Numbered from the stretch's first letter, positions 13,674 to 27,744 are shown. The stretch is DNA of 64,000 bases from Phoronis australis (GCA_002633005.1 NMRA01000108.1:887855-951854); one strand, 5' to 3'. Numbers and translations: made by a program. Notes: generated from the sequence alone by a model not told the origin.

Positions 13674-16600
13674 TACTCCAGTGAAGATATAAACTGATAG
13701 TCTAGTCGCTTATTTTATTCTTCAGTGATGTCGCCGACATTTGATCACCGTTGAAGAGCTACTTGTCAATGAGCCGTCTCATCTGACAAGTCTTGCCAAA
13801 ATCATTGATTTTCTCATTTCAGGTATTCTAGTAACGATTTGAAGATAAAGCGTCACATTTATCAACAAATACGTGATAAAAACACCTGTGCTTAAAACTG
13901 AGTCACAGCTAACAGGTCCACTTTGCAACTAACCCAAGAAACTGATTAGCTATAAACCAGTCAGTTATTCTTAATGACGTAACAAAACGGATACGTATCC
14001 AAGTTCTTCAAATCTAGGACTTCAAATCTTTGAATGCTATCAATCGAAATCACAAATGATTTCTCGTCGATCATGTCCCCTGATAAACGTCACAGGTGTA
14101 ACTAGGCACAGGTGTTCACCGGAGATCCAGGCCCAGATAGCCTTGGTTCACTGGTCACTCCTAACATTGACCATATTATCATGTTCATCACTTGACCAGT
14201 AGACGGACCAGTCAAACCCAAAATCCACAAATAAACCAAAAAACGTTGTTGTCAAAATCTCACTGAGATTTCCCGTTGCTTCGAAATGTTGCTTCTGTGC
14301 ACTGGTCAAGCACCCGTTCTCATCCCTCCCCACTTTACACTGAGTGATGACCCAGATGTCCTGCATATGAATAGCCCCTGGTCACTTCACACTGACCAAT
14401 GAATGGAGATGGTGTGATGTAACCCATTCCCAGCACTGTGTGTATTTGTATGTATTTATGCCTATCCTAGGCCCACAGGCACACCTTTACACATGCAGGT
14501 CACTGATTCTATGGAGATACTGTGTGGACAATTACAGTGTCCCACAAAGTTATTCAATAGTCACAAGGAGTCTTCATAGGAGGGCTTTACTGAGAAGATG
14601 TGATTACAACAGTCTTGAATATGTGTGAAATTTGCAACACTGGTCACAGTCATTCATAAAAACGAAAGGAACTACCAGACCATGAACATGTCTCTTGACT
14701 GGCTGGGGAATGTCCTGGGAGTTTTTTTTTTGAAACACGAGGCAAACATGTTTTAAACTGTATTGCAGACAAAAATACACAAATTTCAAAAAATAAAAAA
14801 ATTCAAAATCAGTCTCATAGAAAAACGTTATTTCTTCGTACCCATACAATTATAAGAACTACCAGAAATATGTTAATCTTGGACTTAAAATCCATTTATC
14901 TATTGTTTTAATTAGAATGACACAAAAAAATCAATTCTTTTCACAAACAGCACAAAACAAATTGTTTTGTTGTCGTCTGTCAAATTGAGATAATGAAAAA
15001 TGCAGTTATTGTAGCTTTTAGTTTTCTCAGCAGATGACCAATACCAAACTCTACATATGTCAAATCCATGAAACAAACTTGACATTCCTTTAGCAAAAAA
15101 TCAACAATAAGAATACTACTGGGCAACTCTACAATGGAGAAGCAGTTCTAGTATAAAATTCTACGATTTAAATAAAATGACCGCTTCGTTTTTTTGCCAA
15201 GCCCTGCAGATGGTGCCCTTCCAGATAGTGGACAGCCACCTAACAACAGGTGTCAATATTTGGATGGTACTTCCAGGAACACAGGCTCTCAATGCAGAGG
15301 GGACAAAAGGAACTGTTTGTCCTCAGAGGATTAGAAGAGCAGAAATAGACATCCAGATGAAAAGACTACCATGACATGTAGCCACTGGTAACAGGCAATA
15401 CGGAAAACAACGGTAGCTAGGACACCAAGCATGACACAAATGTAGAACGAAATGCAGATTCTTCAATTAGGAATAAACCAGCATGTAATGACCAGTGTAA
15501 TGTTCTGTTTAGTTGCAGCATTTAAGAAACAATAAGCCAGAAAATTAGAATTTTAATTTGTAACATTTTTCAATACTAGGTTTAACCTCGTTATTAGCAT
15601 TTTCTGTACCGTGCAGATGTCACAAAATAAGTGTAAAATTTGTGAGCCACCCATGGCCCCAGACTGGAGTTTGGTCCCTCCCCCAGGCACAAAGTTAGGT
15701 AATCGCATACATTTAGAGCATGCATGGTGTGTAGGGCAGGGATACTGGGTTAGGAGATTGTAGGTGGAATTTATTGGCATGGCCAGTCGCTTCCACCCCC
15801 AGAATATGCTCAGGACCGAAGATTTATGTCCAAAATCAAAGAATCTTTACCACAGCATGCTTTCATTTTTTCATCACGTTAACACACCACCAAAATGTCT
15901 CATTCAAAGTCTTAGCATGGTAGTCGGGCATATGCAATATCACAGACTAGAAAAATGTGCGCACTGGACAAAACCACACACCACTAATAAATATTTCGAT
16001 ATCCTCCTTCACAAAAAGCCTAGTAAGAAGAGTTATTCCTCTGTTTCCAGACATCACCTGGTAGCACATCAAAGACTCTGCACTGAAACTGGGTTCCATG
16101 CTCCAAGAATAATTCTATGCTCAATGGATGATTATGGCATCACACAACCTAGCAACAACTGTCAGACACCAACATTCTGAACAGCCGAATAACAACAATC
16201 CTTGCAAGAGATCATATTCTTGAATATTTACAATACTGTGTCTTTTTATAAATATGATTACTAGATCCATGTTTAATCTACCAAGCTGGCATAAAACAAC
16301 TATGACCGTATTTAGAATACGGTTATTTCTAATTTATTTAGTAGTCAATAAGAAAGATCTGAATACCAGTTTCAAGAAATTCAAGTTTTAGCGCCACCTA
16401 TTGAGACTGAGAGTAAGTCACACATCTCAACTAACAACTCAAGAAATTGATACCACACATAATATTCTATAAAACAGTTTTTGTTGGTTCATTACCGTAA
16501 TTCTAAACTTAATTAGCACAAACATTATTGCCAAAGTGTTTACTTTCCATTTTCAATGGCTGATCACCTACAAATTATGAACACTTAAGCAAATGTTATT

Positions 16601-17584
16601 TTCTTACAAACCGTGCTTGCAATAGACTAAACTCCTCTTCATGGTTATTTGTGGAGAAATTTAACCGAATAGAATTCCAATTTGTCGGACATGTTGTGTG
16701 TAAAAGAAATGCAGAATTATCGTAAGTTGTTTTCTATGGTTAGAGTAGCAGAAAACAGTTTCTCACAGCATTGTGTCACACCAGTTTACTAGTGACACCT
16801 ATTGACCAATTGGCAAAAGACACTCAACAACTTAGTGGTGCTGTTTGCTGACACTCTCACTTGCTGTTCTTATAATGTTACCACTATCAATGTCTAGCAT
16901 AGTCTGCAGATTTTAGCCACACTGCTATTTTCCTTATTTTTACATGTATTCCTGTTCAATTGTGCATAATATTAATGGTTTAGGAAGCTACAGTAAGAGG
17001 TCAGGTCAGTGACAGAAGATTGTGACAAAAGTGTTGTTGGTTCTGATTTATTTTTGGAAAATTGAGTCAGTAGTGTGGTATTTTTAGATGCTCAATTTTT
17101 CAAAAGAAAGCAAACGATGTTGGATTTTTTATTTTACTCATCACTTTTGAAAATCATGGTGATTCAAACTGTGTTTACCCTTGCTTACATGCTGTTGTGT
17201 AGCTTACCAAAAACATGAGACTTTAGTTGAAATACATACAGACGGGCATTTTTTTACTTGGTGAATGCAGAATTCAAAATGAGCTGGTGCGATTAAAGAT
17301 CAGAACCAACACTTGAATTTTGGCCTCATATCATTTTTACCAATGAAATAACATAACTAACAAAAGAAACATGCAGGTTGTGACTGAAACTTAACAATTC
17401 AATTTTGGAAGCCAACCAACTTACAGACTTTGTGACACTGACCGACCGATCAGCTCAAAATTTGAAAGCATTTTCTGTCACGGCATAAAAAAGATAAAGG
17501 GATAATTAGCCTGGTTTGGAGTCAGCAACAAGCAATGAATTTAAGACGAAACGACCCTTAAACAATGCTAAACGCAAGACTCAC

Positions 17585-19492
17585 CAGATCTGTCCTCACT
17601 CTTGGGATGGACAGTGACCGCGACTGTGCCCGACAGATCAGAATGTCTTCGCTCGACGCCTGGTTCGGAAGCGAGGCTGCCCGCAGCTCCCTTCTCCTTA
17701 CGCCAGATACCTCATCACCATCCACCGCCGCCGACGACTGAAACATAACATTGTCTCGCTCCAATGATTTTGACATTCCAGGCTTGTCGCCTTCCTCCCC
17801 ATTCAATCCGATTACTGGATGATCTTGAACTTGAACGTCTTCTTTTGAGGAATGTTCCGGGATTGACTCGCAGACGCTACGTGACGACAGAGTATTGTAC
17901 ATCTGTGGGTGGAATTCCGGTGCCGAGTGACTTGTGGGCAGCCAATGGCAACCTGACTTCTCGTTTCCCCTATTAGACAATTTGGAAGCCGCGGAACGGC
18001 TTTTGGGCAGTGACTGAATTCCGTTGCGGTCGTCAACAGCTTCCTTTGATGATTTCCCTAGCAGCTTCAACGGGAGAGTTGATGAGCGGATGGGCAGACA
18101 TGCATCCCACACGCCACCTGGTGGAGATACATCGTGATTGGCGGGAGGACTTTCCACCTTGGCATATTTATTCTCAATCACCTGAACCTTGTTCTTGCTG
18201 CGGAAACTGCCCAGCGAGATGATGCTGTACTTTGACTTTTTCTGTTTCGTTTCCTTCGACACCACGGAATGGATACTAACATCAGCCACGGGACTAGCAA
18301 CAGGGGACCTCGCAGGCCTTGTCGGAGCCTCGTTGACTGCCTTAATACTATTAAAACTGCTGCTGCTACTCGATGACTTGGGCAGGCTACCGGAGTTTGA
18401 AATCAGAGAATCAGACATGCTGGAGGGCAGCATTTTCTCAAAGGGATCCATCTCGGCTGTTTTTGCACCCCCATTCCCCAATAGCTCAGTATTGCACATC
18501 AATTTCTTAGTTTGCACTTTATCTCTTGTGTACTGGTGAGCATAATATTTCTTATGCATTGTGTCAAGCAGCGACGTTCCTGGTGATTTCGGTGAGGACA
18601 CCTCAGGAACTACATTAGTTGGAGATTGTCTTACTTGGTTCTCAGGCAAAAGCAGTGATTTTGTGGTTGCAGGACTTGATACCAACTGAGACACGTTGAG
18701 GGGGATGTTTCCACAAGGACTAGCCACAGGAGACTGTCTGACTCCATTAGAGTTCACATCATTATTGCATTGTAGCGCCACATTGTCATCTTTGTTGTTG
18801 AGCTTTGTTGTTTCCGACTTCGGCGAATTCTGCGAAATTGGCAGAAATCGTTTTCCACTAGAGCCATCATTGGCGGCACGAGATGTTTTAAACAAATTTA
18901 ACGACAGCTTTGAGCGGTCCACCTTTTTCCCGTGTTGACCTAATTTTCCAATTCTGCCACGTTCCATGTGCTGATCTTTACTGACAGCAGCATCGGTATC
19001 CGTTCTCTGCTTCCTTTTTGCACTTTCGTTATCATTTCGGAACTCAGCCTTTGAAATTTCATCACACATTTTCCGCTTTCCCGTTACCGGATTGCTTTCC
19101 GCAGACGCGACGGTGTCGGTAAGTCCCCATACACTCTCCTTGCACAACCCCACACTATTGCCATTGCCGATACAACTTACGTCAGAGTTCTCTATCACTT
19201 GAGCATCTCTTCCAATGCTCAAGGGTATCTCTTTTTCGATAGGATTCATGTTACAGTCCGAGATTCTCACATGCACATTCCTAGAGATTTCCGTTACGAC
19301 ACAGTTGCAGACAGTTGTCACATTGCCGTTATCCAACTGATGACTGTCATCAATGTCTGTCAGTTGCTCACAAGAGGGAGACAGTGGTGGCGGTGGGGGT
19401 ATAAATAGTTCGAAATCCTCCGCTTTTACTTCACGCGACGGAGTCCTGCTCTGGCGATCGACCGCTACAGTACGTCCATTGAGCATTTGTTC
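17585..19492 (-). CDS. Gene X large internal exon, 636 codons (phase 0 to 0)
   Basis: By far the longest open frame here: 1908 bases from acceptor TTTTATTTCACAG to donor CTG|GTGAGT. It starts EQMLNGRTV and ends SLSIPRVRTDL. Composition is disordered-protein-like. Features (exon residues): a pentaproline in LFIPPPPPLSP at about 30-40, a possible SH3 or EVH1 ligand; basic KRK clusters at about 140-162; SP/SPVASP motifs at about 222, 254, 290-303 and 395-401; a serine run at about 372-379; SKYSIISLGSFRSK at about 420-433; and RAASLP and RSLSIP at the end, typical basophilic-kinase or 14-3-3 type sites. No catalytic domain is visible. It may be a cytoskeletal or signalling scaffold, but I do not recognise the family. 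An internal ATG (codon 3) could serve an alternative transcript. Confidence 0.85.
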
Positions 19493-21639
19493 CTGTGAAA
19501 TAAAATTGAAGAGTTTACAACCAAAGTTGACACATTATAATGCAAAGCTGGCATCAAACTCTCCTTTAAAAATGAAAAAGCCAAGTAAGGTAACTCTGTA
19601 AGAGAAATGTTGTACAATGAAAATAGGGCAATGAATCGAGAATTGAAATCTTACAAATCCATGCAAATATTCAAATATCAATTCTCATTAGATAGCGTCT
19701 GTGCTTAAACATGCTAAACAATGACGTTTGACCTGTTTAACGCTATTTACACTTTCTCTCACTGAAAGTAATGTTTCCTGCTGCGATTACATATGACTGA
19801 AGTATTTAACATGACACCAGCTCCTCAAACAAGTTGCCACCCAACACCATCTAAAATGAACTGCACACAAAGAATCCCTCCTTGATATGACTGACCTGAT
19901 CAATTTTCCATGTGAACTTTAAACGTGACCGGCACAGCAAAATGTAACATCGATGTCTTGTAATATAAAGAGTTCAATGAATCCCCATTACGGTTTCAGA
20001 ACAATTACGGCAAAGCAAAAAATTCTAGCCTCGTGGACACAAACAAGATCGGGTTCCTAAGGAAACATCACAAACCTAAGGATGCCATCTCAAAAACTGG
20101 ACAACTGTCAAATTGTCTCTTTGATCTACTACTCCATTTTACCATCAGAACTCAGGAAGCGACGATTACCAGGAGAATATTACTGTAGATAATGTCCGAT
20201 ATGATTAGTCTAGTAACAATAAAGAGAATTTAAAATTAGCATCAACAACAGATGACACTGTAGCTCAGGTATTGCAAAGTAGAGAACGTGAGAACAGAGG
20301 GATGCTTGTATCAAAAACATGTAATTTCGATAGATACTTCTAAATCAAATTTCCTATCTTTTCATCTGATGTCTGAAAAAAGAATAGAATATCTATACCG
20401 AGTCATTCACTGTAGATGTCTACTTGCAATGTTCATTTTATCAATATTGAAAAGTGGGTGCAACTTGAATCAAACTAAGTCGCTCTTTTAACACAACCAC
20501 GTAGGAACTTGAGTAAAACTTTCAGCCAGCAAAACATTTTCACAAGGTCTCTAAGACAACTTAAGTTGTTCCAAAAATCCTAAAATCCTTGCCTTTTTAA
20601 GGAAGACTTCTCACAGATATCAATCTAGGACAGTCCAACAACAAACAACAGTAGAAAAACTCAGCACCACATTTTGTCTGAATTTCACCACCAATACAGT
20701 CTCCTGCATTGTGTACATAATGGAAGACCCCCTAGATGTTGATGGACAATGTTTTGGAGAACTCCCCAGCCAACTAATAACATAGATTGGTGGATAAAAA
20801 CAACATCTCTGACAAGGTCATGATGGTTCACATCACACCACATGTACTGGTCTATAAACAATCGTTTATCGTTTTAGAATAGCGGATTTTGAGGACAACT
20901 TGCTAAAGCCATAATTACAGACGGTTTGCTCAAGAGATTTGTTATCTCCATCGGACTTGCTAAATCCATTTAGAAAACAAATTATAATATTGACCGATAC
21001 ATCATCAATCAAATTTCCAATCACGTTACAAACGAATTCGACAGCAGAACATGAACTACATTGTCATCCATCATGTACAAACCTAACCCTGAAAAAGCTG
21101 CAAGTCAACACACTACCATGGATGGTTTTTGTGCAAACCATATCCTGGTCCTCCGCATTTAATCATTGGAAAAGTTTGTTACAATGTTGCCAAAATATGC
21201 ATTCCAAAACAGTGTTTCGTGCAAAAAATATCGCTGTCCCCTGTACTAGTCACTGGCTGCACTTGATTGACTTCGCTCTTCTGCAAGGTCAACCACTGTT
21301 CAGACATTTGATTGGTTCTCGATGACGACTTGCGGCTTATAAACCAATCAGATGTCTTAGCCGATTGGGCCAGTGGAAGCGGCAAATTCAATGAAGTGCA
21401 GAAAACATTTTATTGCCGTTGGCCGTAGCTGTGCAAAGCTGTCACACGTAGATCAATACTCTTGACTAGTATTTCAGCAGAGTAACAGCGCTTCTTATAA
21501 TGTAGATACTTGTGAGCAACTTGATGCGAGAAATTTTGGCTTATGGAACAGGAATGACTTAATTTATTATTTTTCTACAATAATTCAATGTTTTAGCCGA
21601 GCTTTCTTCAGTATTTAGACAGTATATGCTATTAAGGCT

Positions 21640-21900
21640 GCTGAAATTTAATGCTCGCGAAACACCCGCCTTCCACTCACGTGATCACCCATAATCTCGC
21701 CAAACTCACAGGAAGCTCGCTCCACGGAACGCATCCCTAATAATACCCGACGTCCAAAGTAACTTGCAAAATTGAGAGAAAATCTAAACACAAATACTCA
21801 CTGAAACTCTGCATCATCTAATAACGCGACTTACGGCTTGAAACGGTTAAATTCCATGTGTGCTGTTCGCCCAATCAATGCAGGTAAGCTGTATACATGC
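21640..21900. promoter_or_regulatory. CpG-rich stretch with donors on both strands
   Basis: Unlike its surroundings it is rich in CpG (ctcgcgaaacacccgcc, ccgacgtcc). On the minus strand, ATG in CACACATGG opens MEFNRFKP before GTAAGT, with another GTGAGT at 21801. On the plus strand, ATGTGTGCTGTTCGCC runs to CAG|GTAAGC at 21883. It could be an internal, perhaps bidirectional, promoter 2.3 kb upstream of the large exon of gene X. Confidence 0.25.
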
Positions 21901-24900
21901 CTAATCCTCACAACAGTTTGTTTGCTACAGTGTACCTCATGGGTCAGTTATGACCACTGTACAGATTTTGACTCATGGGGGAAAAATTTGAACGCAGACA
22001 AAACATGGTAAACACTTGCTGTAAAGTATACTAAGTAGATTCCTGTCATTGTTTTATCTAAAAAACTTCAAAGCAAACAAAGGATAAATGCATCACTTGA
22101 GTAATGGATACATTTAGCTGAAACCATGGAATCTCTCAAGCCCAGGTTGAAAGACAGCCATTAGTTTAGACAAGTCTACATTCTTGAAAACACATTTTCT
22201 ATAGCTTTTTATAATTTTAAATGAAACATCTAAAGAGTTTCCTATGCCAAGAAATAACACTCTTAATTGCAGCACTGACATCAAAATCGTATGCGAGATA
22301 TTGAGGAGTCAAAAGTTTGCCACCAGGGCCAGTGAAAACAAGTGGTTGCAACAAGCACCTCCACATAATATAAATTGGCCTTGAAGTTTACTCATCCACA
22401 CATGTTGACACAGGTTAATTCACCAACATAGCTTGGCAACTGTTGTAAAACAGACCCAACCTGAAACCATGACTCACTCTCTGGAATTTTTACAAGGACT
22501 TAAGTTACTGGTCCAAAACTTTAAAGGTAGATTGTCTTCAGCGAAACTTGTGAGCTGATCTCCTGCAGAAGCAAACATAGATACATACAAAAAGGTAAAT
22601 CACTCCAGAGACACCTGATCACATTCACTGGCGACCACTTTGTCAGTATGGCAGAAATTCTTTCATTTTGACACAAAATTTGGTTGAAAATTTATATTTT
22701 ATTACAATTCTCAACGAAACTAAAAAGAATGTTTTGGTTTATGTTTGTGTTGGACACAAATAAAAAAATTGCTGTGAGACAGTAAACTATGAAAAATGGA
22801 AAAACAGCAATTTCAGCAATAATCCAATCAAAAATTCTTTACCATAAGCCAGTGAAGTTGCAACCTTACATGCCACCTTACATGCAAAACCTTCGAAAGA
22901 TCTCAAGCTGAACTGGAGTGATCTTGAATTTAGGATTACGTTGTCCAAATCGCAAGACTGCAAATGCACCCTAGATTAGCAAGTCATCTTCACAGGAGCC
23001 CTGTACAGTAACACTGAAACTATGCTTAGCCCATCAAAGGTTACTCCATGGAAATTAAATTTGCCTACATCACAGTAGGAACTTCATAGCAAAGGCATTA
23101 CACAGACCACAAATTATGTTTACAAATTTGCTCATCTCAGTACCACATAAAAGTTTCTTAATCTATTCCATACCCATGTTACAAATTTGAATTTGAGCAA
23201 TAATCCGCAACACATGACAAGCTGAGACTCCCAAGCAACAGTGTATAAAAGAAAACAAAACTGTAATGTAGAGTTGTGAGCAATTTATAAATAAAATGAA
23301 GAAAATGCTATTAAAAGCCTACAAATTGGTGGTAGCCAGCACACTCCCAGTAATGAAGATGAGTTATGCAGAGTGAAAACGAAAACATACCGGGGATGAA
23401 ATCAAGATATGAATAAACTGTCAGACCTTGTTTACAAATGGGAGAACAGTTGTTTATCGATGACAAAACTAGATAGCAGAGCACATTATGAGAGTGAGTG
23501 TTTTAGGACACAAGTTTTCTGCAAAAATGAGTGAACTTAATGATTGCACAAATGTAAAGTAGTTAGCAAACACAATTGACCGAGTGTCACCCACAGTTGT
23601 CAACACTTCACCGAATTTTTATGTAACAACACGAGGTTTTGCAAATGGTAATTCCTCGCTTATTTAGCCACAAAGACAGCGAACGAGTGAAATTTCGTTT
23701 TGAATGAAAACTTCCTAGCAAAAACAAAGATTAATAAAATGCTAGCTTCATTTACCAATTGTACATTTTAGCAAAAGATGTGTGCATCATTAGTAGCGAG
23801 GTTCAATTTGCCTTTGGAATTAAGTAAGATGACAATTTTGGCGATTATTTTTGTGCTTAATACAAGTGACAAAACCACCATAAATGTGACAATAACTGTC
23901 CATTAACAAGGGCTATAGCCCCCTCCCCACTTGATTAACTTCATCAACATCCACCACTATTAAAAACCAGTTATACTATTATGGCTGCAAGAATCAAATC
24001 ATGGCCATTTTGTGCCTGAACAGCTTCAAACAGACTCAATTATCAATCATTTACTAATTATGACCATAAAACAAGAATAAAAAGTATAGCGCACTGATGA
24101 GAGTCAATGACCTATAGAGACAGACAACATTTTGAACTTCATAAATGTTGCACATTCTGAACTTTTTACATGTGGACAATGGCAGTTCAACTTAATACAA
24201 TAACAGGGTGGTGTTTACAAAATTCGTGACAGACTGGAGGTCATACTACCACCACAAGTGACAACACAAACACACTGAACGGAGTACTCACTGAGGTTCT
24301 TGCTGAAAAGTTTTTCTTCAGGCTATCACATTGTCAACTTGGGACATTTCTACACTTATTTGAAATATCAAAAACATCGCCATGGAAACATTAATTAATT
24401 CATTCCAGATTAGAAATCCCAAGTGTCTGGCCTTAATACATTCCATCACAACCTTCCCTCCAGGAACAACATGTAGGAACCAGTCAAGGCAAGTAGGCAA
24501 AGGTTCAGAGCAGCAGACGTCAAGGCAAGCAAGCAGACGTTCACAGAAGACCCATAATTCACAGGAGAGCCAGTCGGTATGGTCAACATCTGTCCCCCAT
24601 TTTACATGCAATATGTCCACTATCAGGCACAAACATTGACATGTATAAAAACAGAAACATGTGTTGACCAACAAGTCATCAAGAATCACGTGTGAAACAC
24701 GTTTGATCATTTTGAGATCTTCTGGAGAAAGTTGACAACAGTGGCAGGCTCTCTGTAATAAATTTATTAACTTTGAATGAAGTATGTGTCCATCATCCTG
24801 TTAAATGATCCAGGGGTGGGTTCTCTAGACAGCAAGACTTTGACACTGGCAAAAGAAGCATGATGTTGCAAAACCATGCGAGTTGAAGGGCAAGTGATTC

Positions 24901-26040
24901 GCAAATGCCTTCTGGACCTTTCTGTTACCTCTACCAAAATGGCGGCCTCTGAAGTGATTGGTCGGTGGGGTTAGAATGGTGAATTATGGTATAGAACTCT
25001 GTCTTGCTGTTGCATATGAGAAGATTTCTGACCAAGTGCTGCGAGTGTAGTAACAATGAAACGACCACCAGTTTCAATAACTTCGGCTGTAAGCCAAGAC
25101 TGAATAACTGACAAGATGTCCAATCCTGCACCCTAATGCAGTGTTCACACAACTTACAAAACATGGAACTTTCAATATCCTAATCCAGAAACATGCTGCC
25201 ATAGGGCTACTCACAAAACAGAGGTGAGTTCCCACTGTTACATTTTTTCATCAAAAGGTGAGGCGGTCAACCATAACCAGGGCGTTAACCGCAAAGTCAA
25301 ATGTTATCTATATAGCATTTTGTTAACAAAACAAGAAACACAACAGTATATTTACCACGCATCAGTGAATGCCGTATCCGAAACCCTAATGTTATTTGTT
25401 ATACACCCAGTAACATATTCCCAATAAACCCCCAGCTGTATTACTCTGATTTTTATAAGGATACTTTTTTACTTTCTGGCACCAAACTCCAATACTATAA
25501 AAAGACACTGGGATAATTGAAAAATTATGATAACTCCCTTCTTACTGAGTTAACACCCTGAACAGAGGCTAACGCCCGCTCACCAAAACAAACCTAGAAC
25601 ATGGCAACTCCAACATTTACAACTGTAAAGTTTAGTTTGTACCAAAACAATGTCTTACCCAGTTGTCCATAGGGAAAAATGGCAGACAAAAACACTTCCA
25701 CATGGTGCGGCCAGACAGTCGCAGCAAATCACAAACACACACTGCTTGGAGTATCCACCAACAGTGACCACTGAGTGACCAGCGAACAGAACTGAGAAAC
25801 TGTTACTGGTGTTTAAAAACAGAAGTCACAGGCAGAACAATATCAAGAGATGCACACTAACAAGATTGGCCCTGTTTGAGTGCCGGTCTTAAGACAGACA
25901 ATGGACTGTGAGAGGGTTGTTGATAGGCATTTGGAATTGGCCTATAACAAATAGCTAAGTGATGAGATATTTGGCAGGGGCATGTTGGGCTAATTTTTGA
26001 ATTATAAAACAGTTTGCCTCATAGCTCTCTCACGTTTCAG

Positions 26041-26112
26041 GTCTTGAAGTCCTTGCCTCATGGTGAGGTTCTCTCACAAGAAAGTGCCACTATGGAAATG
26101 CTGTCAGCTTGG
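26041..26112 (+). CDS. Plus-strand internal exon candidate (phase 0 to 0)
   Basis: CTCTCTCACGTTTCAG acceptor and GTGAGT donor enclose 24 open codons, VLKSLPHGEVLSQESATMEM and LSAW. Excellent signals, but no neighbouring exon could be joined to it. It lies antisense in a gene X intron. It could be a non-coding RNA exon. Confidence 0.35.
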
Positions 26113-26850
26113 GTGAGTATTTTATGCTCTAGGATATTGTCCCGAGTTGGAATATCAGGGCGTAACTCAAAGGGCTTTCCCCAAGAACCATTGCACCCTG
26201 GTGTCAGGTACGTCAGAAGAAAATGGCCCAAGCCCCTCTGTCGCACACCAATAGCTTTATATTCATATATGTGTGCTAACTGTGAGATGAATATCAGGCA
26301 TTCGCGGCCACTCCGGCATCACAATCTGGTGAAAACACCTCTTTTTTGATTTCCGTAGTTAAGTAATTAAAAATTATAGGTGGTTGCATTCCATTTAATT
26401 AAACATATGGGCGAGTACATTCCAAAGTAATTAAAAAAATTATGGGAGGTGGCCTAGGGAAATTAAACACAACCATGGCCAGTCAATTAAACTAGAACAG
26501 CTCTTACTCCAAATTGCCTTGTATTAAAAAAGCTGAGAGTGACATCATTATTTCACATCTGCGCACAATTACAGCAATTTGAGTACACACAGTTTGAAAA
26601 AATTCAGTGCACAGTTAAATTATTACACATTAATTGCCTTANCAACTGGTTTGTGGAGTAACTCGTTCTAGGGTAAGTCTGTGTGTGGAGGATACTTATG
26701 GCACATTCCATGACTACTTTGTATTTGAAGACCAATCAACCTATTGTCAGTCAATAACCCCAATAAACTTGATGAGGGCCCATTAATAACGGAAGTCATG
26801 ATCTAAATTGACCACCAGTTCTGTATAAATGGTCAAACGTCAATTATATC

Positions 26851-27275
26851 TACAATGAAATCTTACCAATTTCAGACAAAAATAATTGCCAAAATTAGTC
26901 TTTCTCATTTTTCAAATTCTTCTAACATCGCTGTGGATTCCCACAATTTCTCCGAATCATCTGACATCAGATGATAGCTATGGTATAGAGCATTAAATAC
27001 GATATAGCATTTATTTAGTGTTACTAACTTTTTATAACGTAGAAAATATATATCTGAAACTAAATAAGGCGATCCAGATCCTCCCAAGGATACAATTGTT
27101 TCAAGAAATGAAGAATATAAATCGGTAAATAAAACAACAAGAATGGATCAACTGAAATTTGAAATTTTCGGATGTAACAACTTCCTTTGATTTATTAACT
27201 TTTTATGAAAACTTTATAAAAAATAAATTCCACTGGTCAGCCATATTGTGTCCTAAATTAGTGAGAATTTACAGT
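26851..27275 (-). mobile_element. TA-MITE copy C (longer)
   Basis: The left end has gaaatcttaccaatttcag then acaaaaataattgccaaaa. The right end has gccatattgtgtcctaaatt then gtgagaatttacag. About 425 bases, longer than the ~240 of other copies, so it has an extra internal segment or an insertion. Confidence 0.6.
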
Positions 27276-27507
27276 GTCTTGTTCTTAAGCATGGTCACAG
27301 ATGCCAGCCATAAGAACTAGTGGATAATATTCCCAGGCCAGGAATGTGATTATCTCAAACAACTCAACAAGATACAAACCAATAATCTTGTTAACTACTT
27401 AAATAGATGATTAAAGTAAACACTCAGGAGTGTGTTGAGCAATCACTGGCCAGGTGATACAAGAATGCCACTGGGGTCTTTTCTCAACAAGATTAACCAC
27501 GGTAAAG

Positions 27508-27744
27508 CGGTAAAATCTCTCCTATTTAGGGACCGAAAATTGAAATGGTATTTTAACACTTTTTCCCTGCAACAATTAGTTGTAGTACATTAAATTTTCT
27601 TGCTGTTCAAGTTTCGTGCCACAGCTAACATCAGACAAAGTTTTGAAAAATTGTGGGCATTCACAGCAACGTTAGAAACCCTTGAAAGAAAAAAAAAATA
27701 AAATTTCTGCAATTATTTTTATCTGAAATTGGTGAGCATTACAG
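27508..27744 (+). mobile_element. TA-MITE copy D
   Basis: Starts cggtaaaatctctcctattt and ends aaattggtgagcattacag, followed by TA. It lies about 230 bases from copy C in the opposite orientation. Confidence 0.6.

Larger units (their letters stand above)
8344..17584. other. Intron of gene X (presumed), 9.2 kb
   Basis: Contains the fold-back element (9522-9913), a TA-MITE (11063-11305), two related repeats (about 12770-13010 and 13250-13450) and weak exon candidates listed separately. Otherwise no structure seen. Confidence 0.4.

Noticed and set aside
14264-14360. Minus-strand exon candidate DIWVITQCKVGRDENG
   Set aside because: Phase 0 fits the large exon, but the region is built of gaccagt-type repeats and the 40-base exon at 8304 has much better signals.
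15764-16180. 138-codon plus-strand open frame
   Set aside because: No coding bias, no Kozak or splice context, His- and Ser-rich as random A/C-rich DNA would give.
24292-24302. 11-base microexon (CTTTTCAG acceptor, GTGAGT donor)
   Set aside because: It would repair the gene X phase between 31.0 and 19.5 kb, but similar AG...GT pairs of 11-12 bases occur elsewhere (for example 28393-28404), so chance is likely.
24318-24710. 130-codon minus-strand open frame
   Set aside because: Translation is Cys-, Leu- and Val-rich and resembles reverse reading of A/C-rich repeat sequence. The opposite strand is open too.
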